Positions 23,305-32,079 of a stretch of 46,036 bases of DNA are shown here, piece by piece. The DNA is from Erysipelotrichaceae bacterium (GTDB lineage: Bacteria > Bacillota_I > Bacilli_A > Erysipelotrichales > Erysipelotrichaceae): positions 1 through 46,036 of the forward strand of contig JAIKXJ010000011.1 of NCBI GenBank assembly GCA_024684175.1, written 5' to 3'. Below the pieces are notes generated by a model. It was not told the DNA's origin, did not search any database, and saw only the letters and a program-made list of their open reading frames with translations. Each line of letters starts with the position of its first letter. Within the stretch, counting starts at the first letter, position 1. A program made the position numbers and the translations under genes.

Positions 23305-24378
23305 TCATTGAAGAGCTTTGCCGCAGTTCGGGCAGAATTTTGCGCCGGCCGGAAGCGGCTGCCCGCAGAACGGGCAGTATCCTCCGCCGCTTGGCTTCGG
23401 ACCGTCGTTCTGCTGTAAGAACTGGGAACCGAGATTCGATGCCATGTTGACATTCATGAATCCGGTCGCAGCACCGTTGGCGTTATTGGCCGCATCCCTG
23501 ATCGCATCGGCAGTTGCCGAAATGATCGTTGCGTTTGCCGTATCCTTGTCTTTGTTGACTGCCGAGAACTGGAAGTTCTTGATCCTTTCGGCATCGGCTT
23601 CCGGGATCGTGACGGAATTGACCGTCAGGGAATCGAAAGCGATACCTCTGTTTTCTTCCCAGCGGACTTTGAGAGCTTCTCTGAGCGCATCCTTGAGCTC
23701 GGAGGTGTGTGACGGCAGTTCGGAATAACGGATGCCGAGATCGGACAGCTTGCCGAAAGCCGGATTCAATGCATCGAGCATCTCGGATTTCATGATCGGA
23801 AGGATCTCGTCCTTTTCATATCTGTATGCCTTGTTGCCGGCAACTTTCTGATAGAACGTGACCGGATCGACGATCTTGAACGTGAATTCGCCGTTGCATC
23901 TGACGGAGATCTCAACTTCCGAACCGGTTGCCTTATCGAAAATGACTCTGAACGGGATCGGCGTCGCCGTACCGAAACGGTTGTCCATGATCTCTTTGGT
24001 ATTGACATAGTAAACACGCTGTGACTTGTTGACCTCACCGCCGTATGTGAATCTTTCAACTGCTTCTTTGAAAGAATTCTTCAGTCCTTCGAGTCCTCCG
24101 TCAAAGATGCTCGGAGAAAGCGAAGAATCAAAAGTGTAGTTGCCCGGTTCCGCTGCGACTTCGAGGATATTTCCTTCCTCAACGACTAGAGCGCACTGGC
24201 CTTCGTTGACGACGATGCCCGAACCGTTGGTGATCACTTCACCCGATCCGCCGAAGCCTCTCTTCGTGCCTTTGACCATCAGCGTATCGTTATCGAGGGA
24301 ATCGCAGACGAAATAGTCCTTCCATGTGTCTAAGGCGGTACCGATGACAGAACCTGCTAAAGCTTTAATTAAACCCAT
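23305..24378 (-). CDS. SPFH-domain protein with C-terminal zinc ribbon (YdjI-like)
   Basis: 357 residues. The first part, with FVCDSLDNDTLMVKGTKRG and EGQCALVVEEGNILEVAAEPG, is the opening of the YdjI / virion-core type SPFH family. An Ala/Asn-rich helical stretch follows (about 270-310), then a zinc ribbon CPFCGQPLPAGAKFCPNCGK at the C-terminus. In Bacillus subtilis YdjI works with the membrane proteins YdjG and YdjH to recruit PspA; that is known for the family and inferred here. The two genes upstream on the same strand are YdjH- and YdjG-like. A good ribosome site precedes the ATG. No PspA gene is in the window. Confidence 0.9.
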   Translation of the reverse strand: MGLIKALAGSVIGTALDTWKDYFVCDSLDNDTLMVKGTKRGFGGSGEVITNGSGIVVNEGQCALVVEEGNILEVAAEPGNYTFDSSLSPSIFDGGLEGLKNSFKEAVERFTYGGEVNKSQRVYYVNTKEIMDNRFGTATPIPFRVIFDKATGSEVEISVRCNGEFTFKIVDPVTFYQKVAGNKAYRYEKDEILPIMKSEMLDALNPAFGKLSDLGIRYSELPSHTSELKDALREALKVRWEENRGIAFDSLTVNSVTIPEADAERIKNFQFSAVNKDKDTANATIISATADAIRDAANNANGAATGFMNVNMASNLGSQFLQQNDGPKPSGGGYCPFCGQPLPAGAKFCPNCGKALQ

Positions 24379-24413
24379 TTTTTTCTCCTCCTTTGATTTA
24401 ATCGTTATATTTT

Positions 24414-25667
24414 CTAAAAGTGTCCGCCATGTCCGCCATGGGAAGAACCACTTGAAGAAGTATGGATACTGGAACCTCCGCCCCCGCCCATATGCGTCGG
24501 GCCGGAAGAGCGATGTGAATCGTCTCTTGTCGGGCGGCGGACCCTGGATACATGCCGGTTGACCAGCATATCCGAAGCGCCGGTGATATGAAAGGAATCC
24601 CGTACGACATAATTTCTCGCACCGCGCTGGTGTGCGGTATTTTTCATTTTGGAATGCATCGTCAGCGATGTGATCAATGAAGAGATCGCTCCGACGATCG
24701 CTGAGATCAGGACGTTGAACGGACCGAATGCCGGCTTTTTCTTCACTTCGTTATCGATATCGGCGATATCTCCGTTCATGCCGTTCACGATGTACTCTTC
24801 GACCTGATCGGCGTAGATCACGAAGGCTTTGTAATAATGCCCGTCGCTCAGTTCATCCGCCATCTCCTCGAAGATCATATCGATGCCGTAATCCGTAAAG
24901 AAATCATAGCCCCTGCCCTTCGTTGAAACATACCAGGTCCGCTCGCTCATATTCAGGATGAACACGATACCGTCATCCGAGTATTGCGAATAATCATAGA
25001 AGTCGTCCGCATAATCTCTCGCCGACATCCCGTTGAAAGAATCCGTCGTGACGACCACGGCATCAAAACCGTATTTGTCCCGTATCTTCTGCAGTTTCGC
25101 ATTGATCTTTTCTTCTTCCTCATCACTCAGAAGATCCGAATAATCGTTGACCAGAGCCCGCTGCTGCGAGACCGGCGCATCCGATTCGTAAGTCTTCTCA
25201 TTGACAAGCTTCACGACATACTGATAAGCCGATCTGATCCCTTCGGCAAACGCCGAAGGATCGCTGTCCGAGAGCTTAGAAGCTCTTGAGTAGAAACGGT
25301 CGAAGATGACTTCATCGTTCTTGATCACTTCACTTGCCGCGGCACCGCTTGCCTGGATGTAATAGAAGGACTCCGACATGGCGATGACGACATTGCTGGC
25401 AGCGGAAGCGTTTTTCGACAGGAAGTCTTTGGCAAACTGTTCGACCCCTTCTTCGCTGTCTTTGATCGAGGTATCGTAGACGAAATAGATATCGATATCG
25501 TAGTTTTCTTTGATCTGCGCAAGATCTTCGTTGAGCTTTCGGTAATCCTCTTCACTCATGAAGTCGCTGTAGTCCTCGAAGACGACATGCTGGTCCTGGG
25601 CAAAGACCATATTCGTGCACAGCAGGGCGAGCAGACCGATGAGGAGAAGTTTCATTACTTTTTTCAT
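24414..25667 (-). CDS. TPM-domain protein with two tandem TPM domains (YdjH-like)
   Basis: 417 residues. A signal peptide (about residues 1-23, ending VFAQ) leads to a first TPM-like domain (about 28-165: VVFEDYSDFMSEEDYRKLNE, VIAMSESFYYIQASG) and a second, better preserved one (about 172-305: LVNDYSDLLSDEEEEKINAK, DGIVFILNMSERTWYVSTKG, and GIDMIFEEMAD). A membrane segment follows (about 322-340) and a basic tail ends in Gly/Ser/His repeats (SSHGGHGGHF). The domain would face outside, the tail inside. GAGGTGAAG precedes ATG. Its stop is 35 bases before the SPFH gene. The two TPM domains make it longer than the usual one-domain relative. Confidence 0.9.
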   Translation of the reverse strand: MKKVMKLLLIGLLALLCTNMVFAQDQHVVFEDYSDFMSEEDYRKLNEDLAQIKENYDIDIYFVYDTSIKDSEEGVEQFAKDFLSKNASAASNVVIAMSESFYYIQASGAAASEVIKNDEVIFDRFYSRASKLSDSDPSAFAEGIRSAYQYVVKLVNEKTYESDAPVSQQRALVNDYSDLLSDEEEEKINAKLQKIRDKYGFDAVVVTTDSFNGMSARDYADDFYDYSQYSDDGIVFILNMSERTWYVSTKGRGYDFFTDYGIDMIFEEMADELSDGHYYKAFVIYADQVEEYIVNGMNGDIADIDNEVKKKPAFGPFNVLISAIVGAISSLITSLTMHSKMKNTAHQRGARNYVVRDSFHITGASDMLVNRHVSRVRRPTRDDSHRSSGPTHMGGGGGSSIHTSSSGSSHGGHGGHF

Positions 25668-25671
25668 ATCT

Positions 25672-26715
25672 TCACCTCACCATATACAGCACATACTGCA
25701 GGATGCTCATGGCTGCGCTGACACCGAAGAACACACTTAAGATGATCCTTATGAGCTTGCCCTTGTCCGTCGGCAGTTCACCGACGAATTTTCCCGTCTG
25801 TCCGTTCATCGCAAAACCGTAGATCTTACCGCCGTACTTCACGTTGAGCAGCCAGACCGGATACATGACATAATCCTGTCTTCCTTCGTTGATCGAGATC
25901 GAAGAGGAAGAAGGAACACAAGTCTCGTACATGCCTGTCGTCGATGAAAACAAGGAAGATGTCGAATTGGCGATCCTTGAATTGGCTTTGGCGACGGAAT
26001 CTTCTGCCGAGATATCATACTTATCCGCATAATAGCCGGCGAGATAATTATCCGAGAACTCCTTGGCTTTGGATACATCGAACGGTTCGATCGATTCGGT
26101 CAGAAGATCATCGATCTTTCCCGATGCATCGACCGGCACATCCGCAAAACGGACCGAACCGGAACGGAACAGCTTATAGTAGCTGGTCTCCGTGCACATA
26201 TATTCGCCCTCGTTCCAATGCCGGGTCCTGGTGGCATCGAACCACATCCGTGCATTCGCCTTTCCGCCGAAGAGCCAGAACGGAACATAGATGCCCTTGA
26301 TCTCATCGATCGTCGACTCTTCTTTGAACGCATCCGGCAGGAGCGGTTTGCCCTTCAGAAACTGACGGTAGCGTTCCTTGGCCTGCTTTTTATCCAATAA
26401 GAAAGGGATGACCTTCTTCGGTCTGTAGATTCCCGAAACATTGCCGGTCATGACGACCGGGTTGCCGCAATACGGGCAGCTGCCGGCAGCAGTATCTTTA
26501 TCCGCGATGATCTGCCCGCCGCAGGAACGGCAGGTATAGACGATCGCATCATCGTCTTCCCAGGTATCCGAAGTTACGGTATAGTCTTCTCCTTCATCAA
26601 AGATCTCGGGATCAAAAGTACCGTCACAATACGGACATTTCATTTTCTGTGTCTGGGCATCGAACTCTAAACGGCCGCCGCAGTTGGGACATTTAAAATC
26701 TTTCAATTGGCTCAT
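25672..26715 (-). CDS. Zinc-ribbon membrane protein (YdjG-like)
   Basis: 347 residues. Two N-terminal zinc ribbons: CPNCGGRLEF with CPYCDG (residues 9-35) and CRSCGGQII with CPYCGNP (about 62-85). A middle domain includes IIPFLLDKKQAKERYRQFLK-like sequence (here VIPFLLDKKQAKERYRQF) and FWLFGGKANARMWFDATRTR. One C-terminal membrane segment (about 322-343) ends it. It matches the YdjG-type partner of the SPFH/TPM set. It ends four bases before the TPM gene, so translation is coupled. A TATAAT lies 20 bases before the ATG and GAAAGG serves as ribosome site. Confidence 0.85.
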   Translation of the reverse strand: MSQLKDFKCPNCGGRLEFDAQTQKMKCPYCDGTFDPEIFDEGEDYTVTSDTWEDDDAIVYTCRSCGGQIIADKDTAAGSCPYCGNPVVMTGNVSGIYRPKKVIPFLLDKKQAKERYRQFLKGKPLLPDAFKEESTIDEIKGIYVPFWLFGGKANARMWFDATRTRHWNEGEYMCTETSYYKLFRSGSVRFADVPVDASGKIDDLLTESIEPFDVSKAKEFSDNYLAGYYADKYDISAEDSVAKANSRIANSTSSLFSSTTGMYETCVPSSSSISINEGRQDYVMYPVWLLNVKYGGKIYGFAMNGQTGKFVGELPTDKGKLIRIILSVFFGVSAAMSILQYVLYMVR

Positions 26716-26765
26716 AGTCGTACCTTTCTTTCATTATACAACATCAAAGAAGAAAAAAAGGAAGA

Positions 26766-28214
26766 CTAGTGCCTTCCTCCCTGATGAACGAACGGATCGG
26801 ACCGTCCGTTTTGATCGCCCGATCCCTGTTCGTTTTCTTCAAAAGAGCCCCACGGGCTTTGAGGACCCATGCCGCCCATGCCGCCGAATCCGCCCATCAT
26901 CTGACCGGTGATCTGGTCGGTCTCAGTTCCGTTGACGATGATCGTACCGCCGTTTTTCTCGGCGCCGGCATCATAGTCGAACGCAGACTGTGCGTTGATC
27001 TCCAAAGTGCCGCCGTTGATGTAGATATAGCCGTTGGAATCGACCGCATCGGTATCTCCCTGGCCCATGTCGATCCTGATATAGCCGTCATTGATCTCGA
27101 CCGTTGCCGTATATGCCGTCACGGTCTGAGAAGCATTGATCCCGTCATCATCCGCACTGATCGAAATATCTCCGCCGTTAATCAGCACATAAGTGGCCTC
27201 CAGGCCTTCGTGGGCATCGATCAGACATGTGCACTCATCGATCTGCAGCTTGCTGTCGGCGTGGATGGCGTCATCACTGCTGTCGATCGTGAAGCTTCCG
27301 CCGCTGATCAGCAGATCCCCGTTGGAATGGATGCCGTCATCCGAAGAATCGATCGTGAATGTACCGCCGGAGATCTCGATGCTGACATCGGATTTGATGC
27401 CTTTAGCGGAACTGCCGTCTGCGCTGACAGTCGTGATGTCGAATGTGCCGCCGGAGATATTGACCAGGTTGAGACCGTAGATCGCATCCTGTGATGAGCT
27501 GATGGTGAAATCACCGCCGGTGATATTGATGTATCCTCTGTATTCTTCTTCATCGTTGTCCGACTTCAGTGCATCTTTTCCGGCTTTGATGTCGAAAGTT
27601 CCGTCCGAGATCATCAGGGCATCTTTTCCTTTCAGAGCCTGACCGGCAACATCGATCTCATAGTTTCCGCCCGTGATCACCAGATCATCTTTTGAGACGA
27701 TGCCATGATTGTATGCTGAAGACAGGGTCAATGTACCGTTGCCGTTGATTGTCAGATCCGCCTTGGAATAGATCAGAGCATCCACATCGTTTTCATCGAT
27801 CTGCGTGTAGGTGCCGGAATCCGTGATCGTATTGATGCTGTTATCGGCCAGCGTGATCGTGATCTCATCGCCTTCCGCGATGTAGATGCCGGCAAAATCA
27901 CCGGAAGAGATCGTGACATTATTGAGTACGAGCTGAACATCTTCATCCTTGGACACTTCCACGATGATCGAAGCGTCGTTCATCGTTCCTTCCAGGATGT
28001 ATGTTCCGCCCTTAGTGATCTTTACGTCGGCATCGGATAAAGCGATATAGGTCGAACCGTTGAGAGAATAAGAAGCATCCTCTTCCGATTCGGTAAACGA
28101 CAGATCATATGCGTCGGCAATTTCATTTTCTGCCGAATCCACATTATCGGATATGACTGTGTTGCAGCCGCACAGCAGCAGCAAAGCAGCCATGAAACAG
28201 ATCATTTTTTTCAT
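26766..28214 (-). CDS. Secreted beta-helix lipoprotein (carbohydrate-binding domain type)
   Basis: 482 residues. The start MKKMICFMAALLLLCGCN has a lipobox (LLCGC), so the protein is predicted to be anchored to the outer face of the membrane. Most of it is a right-handed beta helix with repeats built on ISGGTFTIDSSDDGIHSNG (for example near residues 250-330), a pattern of the CBM-like family found with CotH genes. The C-terminus is Gly/Met/Gln rich. The ATG overlaps the stop of the DUF4956 gene (TAATG), and GGGAGG precedes it. It forms an operon with VTC and DUF4956 genes; binding to a surface polymer is a guess. Confidence 0.85.
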   Translation of the reverse strand: MKKMICFMAALLLLCGCNTVISDNVDSAENEIADAYDLSFTESEEDASYSLNGSTYIALSDADVKITKGGTYILEGTMNDASIIVEVSKDEDVQLVLNNVTISSGDFAGIYIAEGDEITITLADNSINTITDSGTYTQIDENDVDALIYSKADLTINGNGTLTLSSAYNHGIVSKDDLVITGGNYEIDVAGQALKGKDALMISDGTFDIKAGKDALKSDNDEEEYRGYINITGGDFTISSSQDAIYGLNLVNISGGTFDITTVSADGSSAKGIKSDVSIEISGGTFTIDSSDDGIHSNGDLLISGGSFTIDSSDDAIHADSKLQIDECTCLIDAHEGLEATYVLINGGDISISADDDGINASQTVTAYTATVEINDGYIRIDMGQGDTDAVDSNGYIYINGGTLEINAQSAFDYDAGAEKNGGTIIVNGTETDQITGQMMGGFGGMGGMGPQSPWGSFEENEQGSGDQNGRSDPFVHQGGRH

Positions 28215-28888
28215 TATAGTTCCTCCCTGTTGGTCGCCGGTCTGCCGCACATGATCTCCAGGTTGCCGTTCCTCGTCCTGAGTTCATCGATCATTGCCTT
28301 GACTTTTGAACCATCTTTCATATCGATGGAATACTCGACTCTGAACAAAGAGCCCAGAGTCAGTGTCTTGATGCTTTCGAGTTCATAAGAATTTGTGTAT
28401 CTGTCTAAGACATCGGTGAAGACCTCATCGTAATTGAGCGATTCCGGGATCGTGATCTTGAGATAACGGTCATTCTCCGAAACCTTGCCGAAGCCTGTCA
28501 GAGTGAGTGCCAGCATCACTGCACACAACAGAAGTGTGAAGATGCCGGCCAAAGCGACATAGCCCGTACCGCAGATGATACCGATGGTCATCGCGATGAA
28601 CACGGCGACCAGTTCCCTGGCATTGCCTTTGACGGAACGGAAACGGATCAGAGCGAAAGATCCGGCTACGGAGAGTCCGACACCGAGGTTGTCGTTCACC
28701 AGCATGATGACGACGGTCTCAACAGCCGGGATCAGGACCAGTGCTGTGATGAAAGATTTCGTATATGTGTTTTTATGCATGAAGACGATCGATAAGATCA
28801 GTCCCATGATCATGGAAGAGACGATCGACAGCAAGAACTGACCGAGTGTCAATGAACCTGTGAAAATGCTTGAGAATATGTTTGTCAT
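28214..28888 (-). CDS. DUF4956 membrane protein
   Basis: 224 residues with about four to five membrane segments in the first 140 residues (LGQFLLSIVSSMIMGLILSI, ITALVLIPAVETVVIMLV, MTIGIICGTGYVALAGIFTL) and a cytosolic C-terminal domain of about 80 residues. The central FALIRFRSVKGNARELVAVF is the family signature. The family is of unknown function and is often next to VTC genes, as here: it starts four bases after the VTC gene and overlaps the lipoprotein gene by one base. AAGGAG precedes the ATG. I suggest it is the membrane part of the same system. Confidence 0.9.
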   Translation of the reverse strand: MTNIFSSIFTGSLTLGQFLLSIVSSMIMGLILSIVFMHKNTYTKSFITALVLIPAVETVVIMLVNDNLGVGLSVAGSFALIRFRSVKGNARELVAVFIAMTIGIICGTGYVALAGIFTLLLCAVMLALTLTGFGKVSENDRYLKITIPESLNYDEVFTDVLDRYTNSYELESIKTLTLGSLFRVEYSIDMKDGSKVKAMIDELRTRNGNLEIMCGRPATNREEL

Positions 28889-28892
28889 GGTC

Positions 28893-29567
28893 TTAAACTC
28901 CTTGTAATTCTTTCAGAAACGCATTGCCGACTTTGGAAAAACCTCTCGGATAAGCTTTCACTTCATCCAATATCTCCGAGAGCCATAAAGGCATCGCATC
29001 TTTGATCTTGAGCTCCATGACCGTCTTATCGGTCAGAAGCTTATCTTTTTCCGTTTTTCTCAATGAGAGATCTTCCATCCGGTAACAGATCTCTTTGTCG
29101 AAAGTGATCCGAAGATCCTCATCTTCCTTTCCCGTAAAGGAGGTCCTCTTGCAGCCGATGAAGATCGAAGGTCTCAATCCGCCGTAATGATCCGATGCAT
29201 ATAAGATCTCTTTTCCGACCTGGGGATCTTTGAACTGACATTTGTATAAGTCGTCCAGCAGCTGTACACTTAAAGCTTTCGTCCGTCTCTTATAGACGAT
29301 CCCGTCAAACTTCTTTTTCAGTTCCACAAAGACCGTTTCATCGTCCGTCACTTCCTTGTAAGAACGTATCCGCAGCTTTTCCTTATACTCCGGTTTCTCG
29401 ATCGAACGGCGGATCAGCTCATGATCATCCGTATCATAGTAGATCGAACGGATATCCGTTTCATAGAACTTATCTGGCAGTATACGGTCTTTCAGTAAGA
29501 CCATCAGTCTGCGGTACTGCCGTTCATCAAGCAGATACTTCTTTTCAAAACGTCTGAATGTCTCCAT
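28893..29567 (-). CDS. VTC-domain polyphosphate polymerase
   Basis: 224 residues, a stand-alone VTC domain of the CYTH/tunnel superfamily. Visible family features: RFEKKYLLDERQY at the start, SIYYDTDDHELIRRSIEKP, YKEKLRIRSY, VFVELKKKFDGIVYKRR, TFDKEICYR and MELKIKDAMPLW. Yeast Vtc4 makes polyphosphate from ATP, and the basic and acidic residues named fit that active site; activity of bacterial members is less tested. I start at 29567 (METFRRFEKK) with AAGGAGGG upstream, and reject the longer frame. First gene of an operon with DUF4956 and the lipoprotein; its promoter has an 11-bp repeat array. Confidence 0.9.
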   Translation of the reverse strand: METFRRFEKKYLLDERQYRRLMVLLKDRILPDKFYETDIRSIYYDTDDHELIRRSIEKPEYKEKLRIRSYKEVTDDETVFVELKKKFDGIVYKRRTKALSVQLLDDLYKCQFKDPQVGKEILYASDHYGGLRPSIFIGCKRTSFTGKEDEDLRITFDKEICYRMEDLSLRKTEKDKLLTDKTVMELKIKDAMPLWLSEILDEVKAYPRGFSKVGNAFLKELQGV

Positions 29568-29594
29568 CGCGTCCCTCCTTTCTTTTATGGTTCC

Positions 29595-29648
29595 ATGATA
29601 TTTTTTGAATGTGAACTTCATCTGAACATAGATTGAAGTGTAAATGAA
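29595..29648 (-). promoter_or_regulatory. VTC operon promoter with four 11-bp-spaced TTCA repeats
   Basis: On the minus strand TTCATT (29648-29643), TTCAAT (29637-29632), TTCAGA (29626-29621) and TTCACA (29615-29610) are each 11 bp apart. Nine bases later comes TATCAT (29600-29595) as -10. The last two units and spacing equal those before htrA. Confidence 0.65.
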
Positions 29649-29673
29649 AAAAGCCTCTCTTTTCAGAAAGGCT
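29646..29673 (-). terminator. Terminator of the CDF transporter gene
   Basis: Minus-strand AAGCCTTTCT/AGAGAGGCTT with a short loop followed by a T run, 25 bases after the stop at 29698. It touches the upstream end of the VTC promoter repeats. Confidence 0.85.
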
Positions 29674-29697
29674 TCATCGCTAGATTTTGCCGATGCT

Positions 29698-30831
29698 TTA
29701 TACGAATTCCGTATCGATATTGACCTGTATGTCTTTGTCCGGATAGATCCCGGAAAGATACTTTGTAAATTCCTCACAGGTCTTGAGGCGGTCGGCTTCA
29801 TAGTCCACGACCAGATCGCAATAGATCCGATTGGTCTTTTCATCCGAATAGATCGCATGATAAGACTTGATGTGTTCCTTGGATTTGACGAAATCCGCGA
29901 TCTCGCTGCGCAGTTTATGGGAATCCGGCGAATCGTTGTCCACAGCATAAATGCCGAAGACCATCGCCACACGGTATTTCTCCAGGATCTTTATCTGCAA
30001 GCCTCTGAGAAATTCATAGACGTCGCCGACGCTCTTCTTGTGATCAAGCTCAACATTGCAGGATCCCGTATAAGTATCCGGACCGTAGTTGTGAAGGACC
30101 ATATCGACGGCATTGATGACACCGTCCGTACTGCGGATCTCTTTGTAAAGTTCCTTGACGAACTCTTCGTTCGCCGGCTGACCGAGCAGCTCCGAGACCG
30201 TATCCTTCATGATCTCGAAACCGGCTTTGATGATCAAACAAGAAGTAAAGACACCGGCAAAAGCATCGATGGAAAAATGACCCAGAAGATAGACCAAAGC
30301 GGAAAAGATCGTGACGACCGAAACGAAAGAATCGTTGCGGCAGTCAACACCGACGGCTTCCAGCGTGTCGGAACCGACTCTTTTTCCGGTCTTCATCGTA
30401 TAGACGCCCATGACATATTTGATGACCGCCGAAACCAGGACAACGGCCAGAGAGACATAAGAGACATTGAGTTCTTCCGGTTCGAAGATCAGTTTGACCG
30501 AGCTGCTCAGCATCTCGATACCGCCGACCAGGATGAAAGAGGCAATGATCAGCGATGTCAGATATTCGATGCGGCCGTAGCCGAAAGGATGCTTGGCATC
30601 CGGTGCTTTGCCGGCAAGCTTCGTTCCGACGAGCGTCAGTATGGAAGAAAGCGCGTCGGTCGCATTGTTGACGCCTTCCGATACGATAGCAATCGAAGAA
30701 GCAATCAGTCCGACGATCACTTTCATCAATGCAACAAGAAGATTGACGATCACGTTCAACAAAGATGTCGCGGAAACGACGCCTTCTCTGCTGTCGGGAT
30801 CGAGTTTGAACAGTTTATAGATCAGCGACAT
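29698..30831 (-). CDS. Cation diffusion facilitator (CDF) family metal transporter
   Basis: 377 residues with about five to six membrane segments in the first 210 residues. The metal-site motif EGVNNATDALSSIL and KHPFGYGRIEYLTS are visible in the first half (the first aspartate-histidine style site here is N/D). A second site reads AVGVDCRNDSFVS. A cytosolic C-terminal domain follows (about 215-377), longer than the usual ferredoxin-like domain. It exports a divalent metal such as zinc, iron or manganese; the ion is not clear. The start at 30831 has AGGAGA seven bases upstream; the longer reading to 30927 runs through the upstream terminator. Confidence 0.9.
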   Translation of the reverse strand: MSLIYKLFKLDPDSREGVVSATSLLNVIVNLLVALMKVIVGLIASSIAIVSEGVNNATDALSSILTLVGTKLAGKAPDAKHPFGYGRIEYLTSLIIASFILVGGIEMLSSSVKLIFEPEELNVSYVSLAVVLVSAVIKYVMGVYTMKTGKRVGSDTLEAVGVDCRNDSFVSVVTIFSALVYLLGHFSIDAFAGVFTSCLIIKAGFEIMKDTVSELLGQPANEEFVKELYKEIRSTDGVINAVDMVLHNYGPDTYTGSCNVELDHKKSVGDVYEFLRGLQIKILEKYRVAMVFGIYAVDNDSPDSHKLRSEIADFVKSKEHIKSYHAIYSDEKTNRIYCDLVVDYEADRLKTCEEFTKYLSGIYPDKDIQVNIDTEFV

Positions 30832-30851
30832 ATGGATTCTCCTGAAACAAT

Positions 30852-30877
30852 TATAAAGCCCCGTCTTGAAACGGGGC
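30852..30877 (-). terminator. Terminator of the desulfoferrodoxin gene
   Basis: Minus-strand GCCCCGT/ACGGGGC with a 6-nt loop followed by TTTATAATT. It lies between the desulfoferrodoxin stop and the CDF start. Confidence 0.85.
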
Positions 30878-30896
30878 AAATAAATGATCTGCGAGT

Positions 30897-31271
30897 TTAA
30901 GCTTTGAACAAAGAATGCAGGTTGCAATAAGCGTAGACCGCTTCCACTTCGTCGTCTTCCAGCAGGGCAAAGACTGCTTTCGGCGCATCGCCCGGCTTCA
31001 GAGCCTTACGCTGGTTGCCTCCCTTGGTCTGAAGAGCGATCCATTCGATGTAGTGTTCTTCACTCATCGGGTGTTCTGCGGAACCGACCGTCACGTAGAC
31101 TTTGTTGTCTTTGATCTCATAGACCGGTACGTGCTTTTCGACCGCACCGTCCGATTCGCCTGCTTTGATCTCCTCCATCGGTTCTCCGCAGCACATGACC
31201 GGACAGCCTTTCTTCTTGACGATGGCGACCATCTGGCCGCAGCGTTTGCAGCGATAGAATCTCATTTCCAT
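30897..31271 (-). CDS. dfx: Desulfoferrodoxin (superoxide reductase)
   Basis: 124 residues in two parts. Residues 1-36 are a desulforedoxin domain with the four iron ligands as CKRC (Cys8, Cys11) and CC (in PVMCCGEP). The rest is a superoxide reductase domain: EKHVPVYEI supplies the Glu and first His ligands, SAEHPMSEEHYIEWI the next, and CNLHSLFKA the Cys and last His of the active iron site. It reduces superoxide to peroxide without making oxygen, as usual in anaerobes. AAGGAG precedes the ATG. It stands alone, without rubredoxin or rubrerythrin in the window. Confidence 0.96.
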   Translation of the reverse strand: MEMRFYRCKRCGQMVAIVKKKGCPVMCCGEPMEEIKAGESDGAVEKHVPVYEIKDNKVYVTVGSAEHPMSEEHYIEWIALQTKGGNQRKALKPGDAPKAVFALLEDDEVEAVYAYCNLHSLFKA

Positions 31272-31329
31272 ATCATTGTTCTCCTTGTTTTTTCTTACTT
31301 ATATTATATATGTTTATCCCATGAAAGTC

Positions 31330-32079
31330 CTAGAAGCTGTGGCCGCCTCCCCCGCCGGAGGATCCTCCGCCGCCTCCGGAAAAGCCGCCTCCGCCTCCTC
31401 CGGAAGAAGAGGAAGATTCGACATGTCTTCTCGAACGGGAAGCTGTGATCTTCTTGGAAAGGACCGAGACCCCGACGAGCGTCGTCAATGCCGGCTTGGC
31501 ATTGTATATGATATCTTCATCGTCTTTTCTCTGGATCGTCAGGATGAAGAAATTGATCAGAAGCGCACTGACGCAGGCGATCAGGACATTGGAGATGTAT
31601 TTCATCGGCTGAGCGATCCTCCCGCCTTTCAAAAGCGTCAAAGCCTGTTCAAAGACCTTTTCGGCACATTGATAATATTCTCCCCTTGAGGCATACCGGT
31701 AGACATTGTCGGTGATCGTATTGGAATAGGCTTTATCGATGCTTCGATAGATCGCTCCGTCGCAATAGATCCAGATGTTCCGTCTTCCCATATCGATCAC
31801 GAAAAGGATGCCGCTTTCTTTTCCGAACAGTTCGCGGTACTTCGCTTTTGCATAAGAAGAAGTATTCTCGTACTGATTCACGGTGACGAATCCCGCATTG
31901 CCGTACGCCAATATCCCTTCCATATCCCGTTTCAAAGCAGCTTCTTCCTGGTCGCTGAGCAAGTCTTCTTCATCCTCGAAAACGATCCGGTAATCCGATG
32001 CGGCATAGACCGGGACAAGATCGGCGCATACGAAAGTCAGCAGCAGTGCCAGCAGCAGGCTCTTCATAAGATCACGCAC
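31330..32079 (-). CDS. TPM-domain protein, single domain (YdjH-like, copy 2)
   Basis: About 249 residues from a GTG start at 32079, which has GGAGG eight bases upstream and overlaps the end of the upstream gene by eight bases. Signal-like segment MKSLLLALLLTFVCADLVPV follows. One TPM domain covers about residues 25-150 (YRIVFEDEEDLLSDQEEAAL, GILFVIDMGRRNIWIYCDG), then a membrane segment near 167-185 (MKYISNVLIACVSALLINFF) and a Gly/Ser tail ending GGGGGHSF. The tail is typical of TPM family members. It pairs with the zinc-ribbon membrane protein upstream, repeating the layout at 24414-26715. Confidence 0.87.
   Translation of the reverse strand: MRDLMKSLLLALLLTFVCADLVPVYAASDYRIVFEDEEDLLSDQEEAALKRDMEGILAYGNAGFVTVNQYENTSSYAKAKYRELFGKESGILFVIDMGRRNIWIYCDGAIYRSIDKAYSNTITDNVYRYASRGEYYQCAEKVFEQALTLLKGGRIAQPMKYISNVLIACVSALLINFFILTIQRKDDEDIIYNAKPALTTLVGVSVLSKKITASRSRRHVESSSSSGGGGGGFSGGGGGSSGGGGGHSF

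Noticed and set aside
26766..28214. Tandem DNA repeat or CRISPR-like array
   Set aside because: The repeat is in the protein (beta-helix turns of similar motif with variable DNA), not a regular DNA direct repeat with spacers. No CRISPR array is seen anywhere in the window.
29644..30900. Long plus-strand open frame (418 codons) opposite the CDF transporter
   Set aside because: Its composition is rich in Arg, Asp, His, Phe and Ile in the pattern of an antisense reading of a membrane protein gene, and it has no ribosome site or known motif; the CDF protein on the other strand has clear motifs.
31330..31420. Glycine-codon repeats as a slippage-prone DNA repeat
   Set aside because: They encode the Gly/Ser tail found in TPM family proteins generally, so they are explained by the protein.
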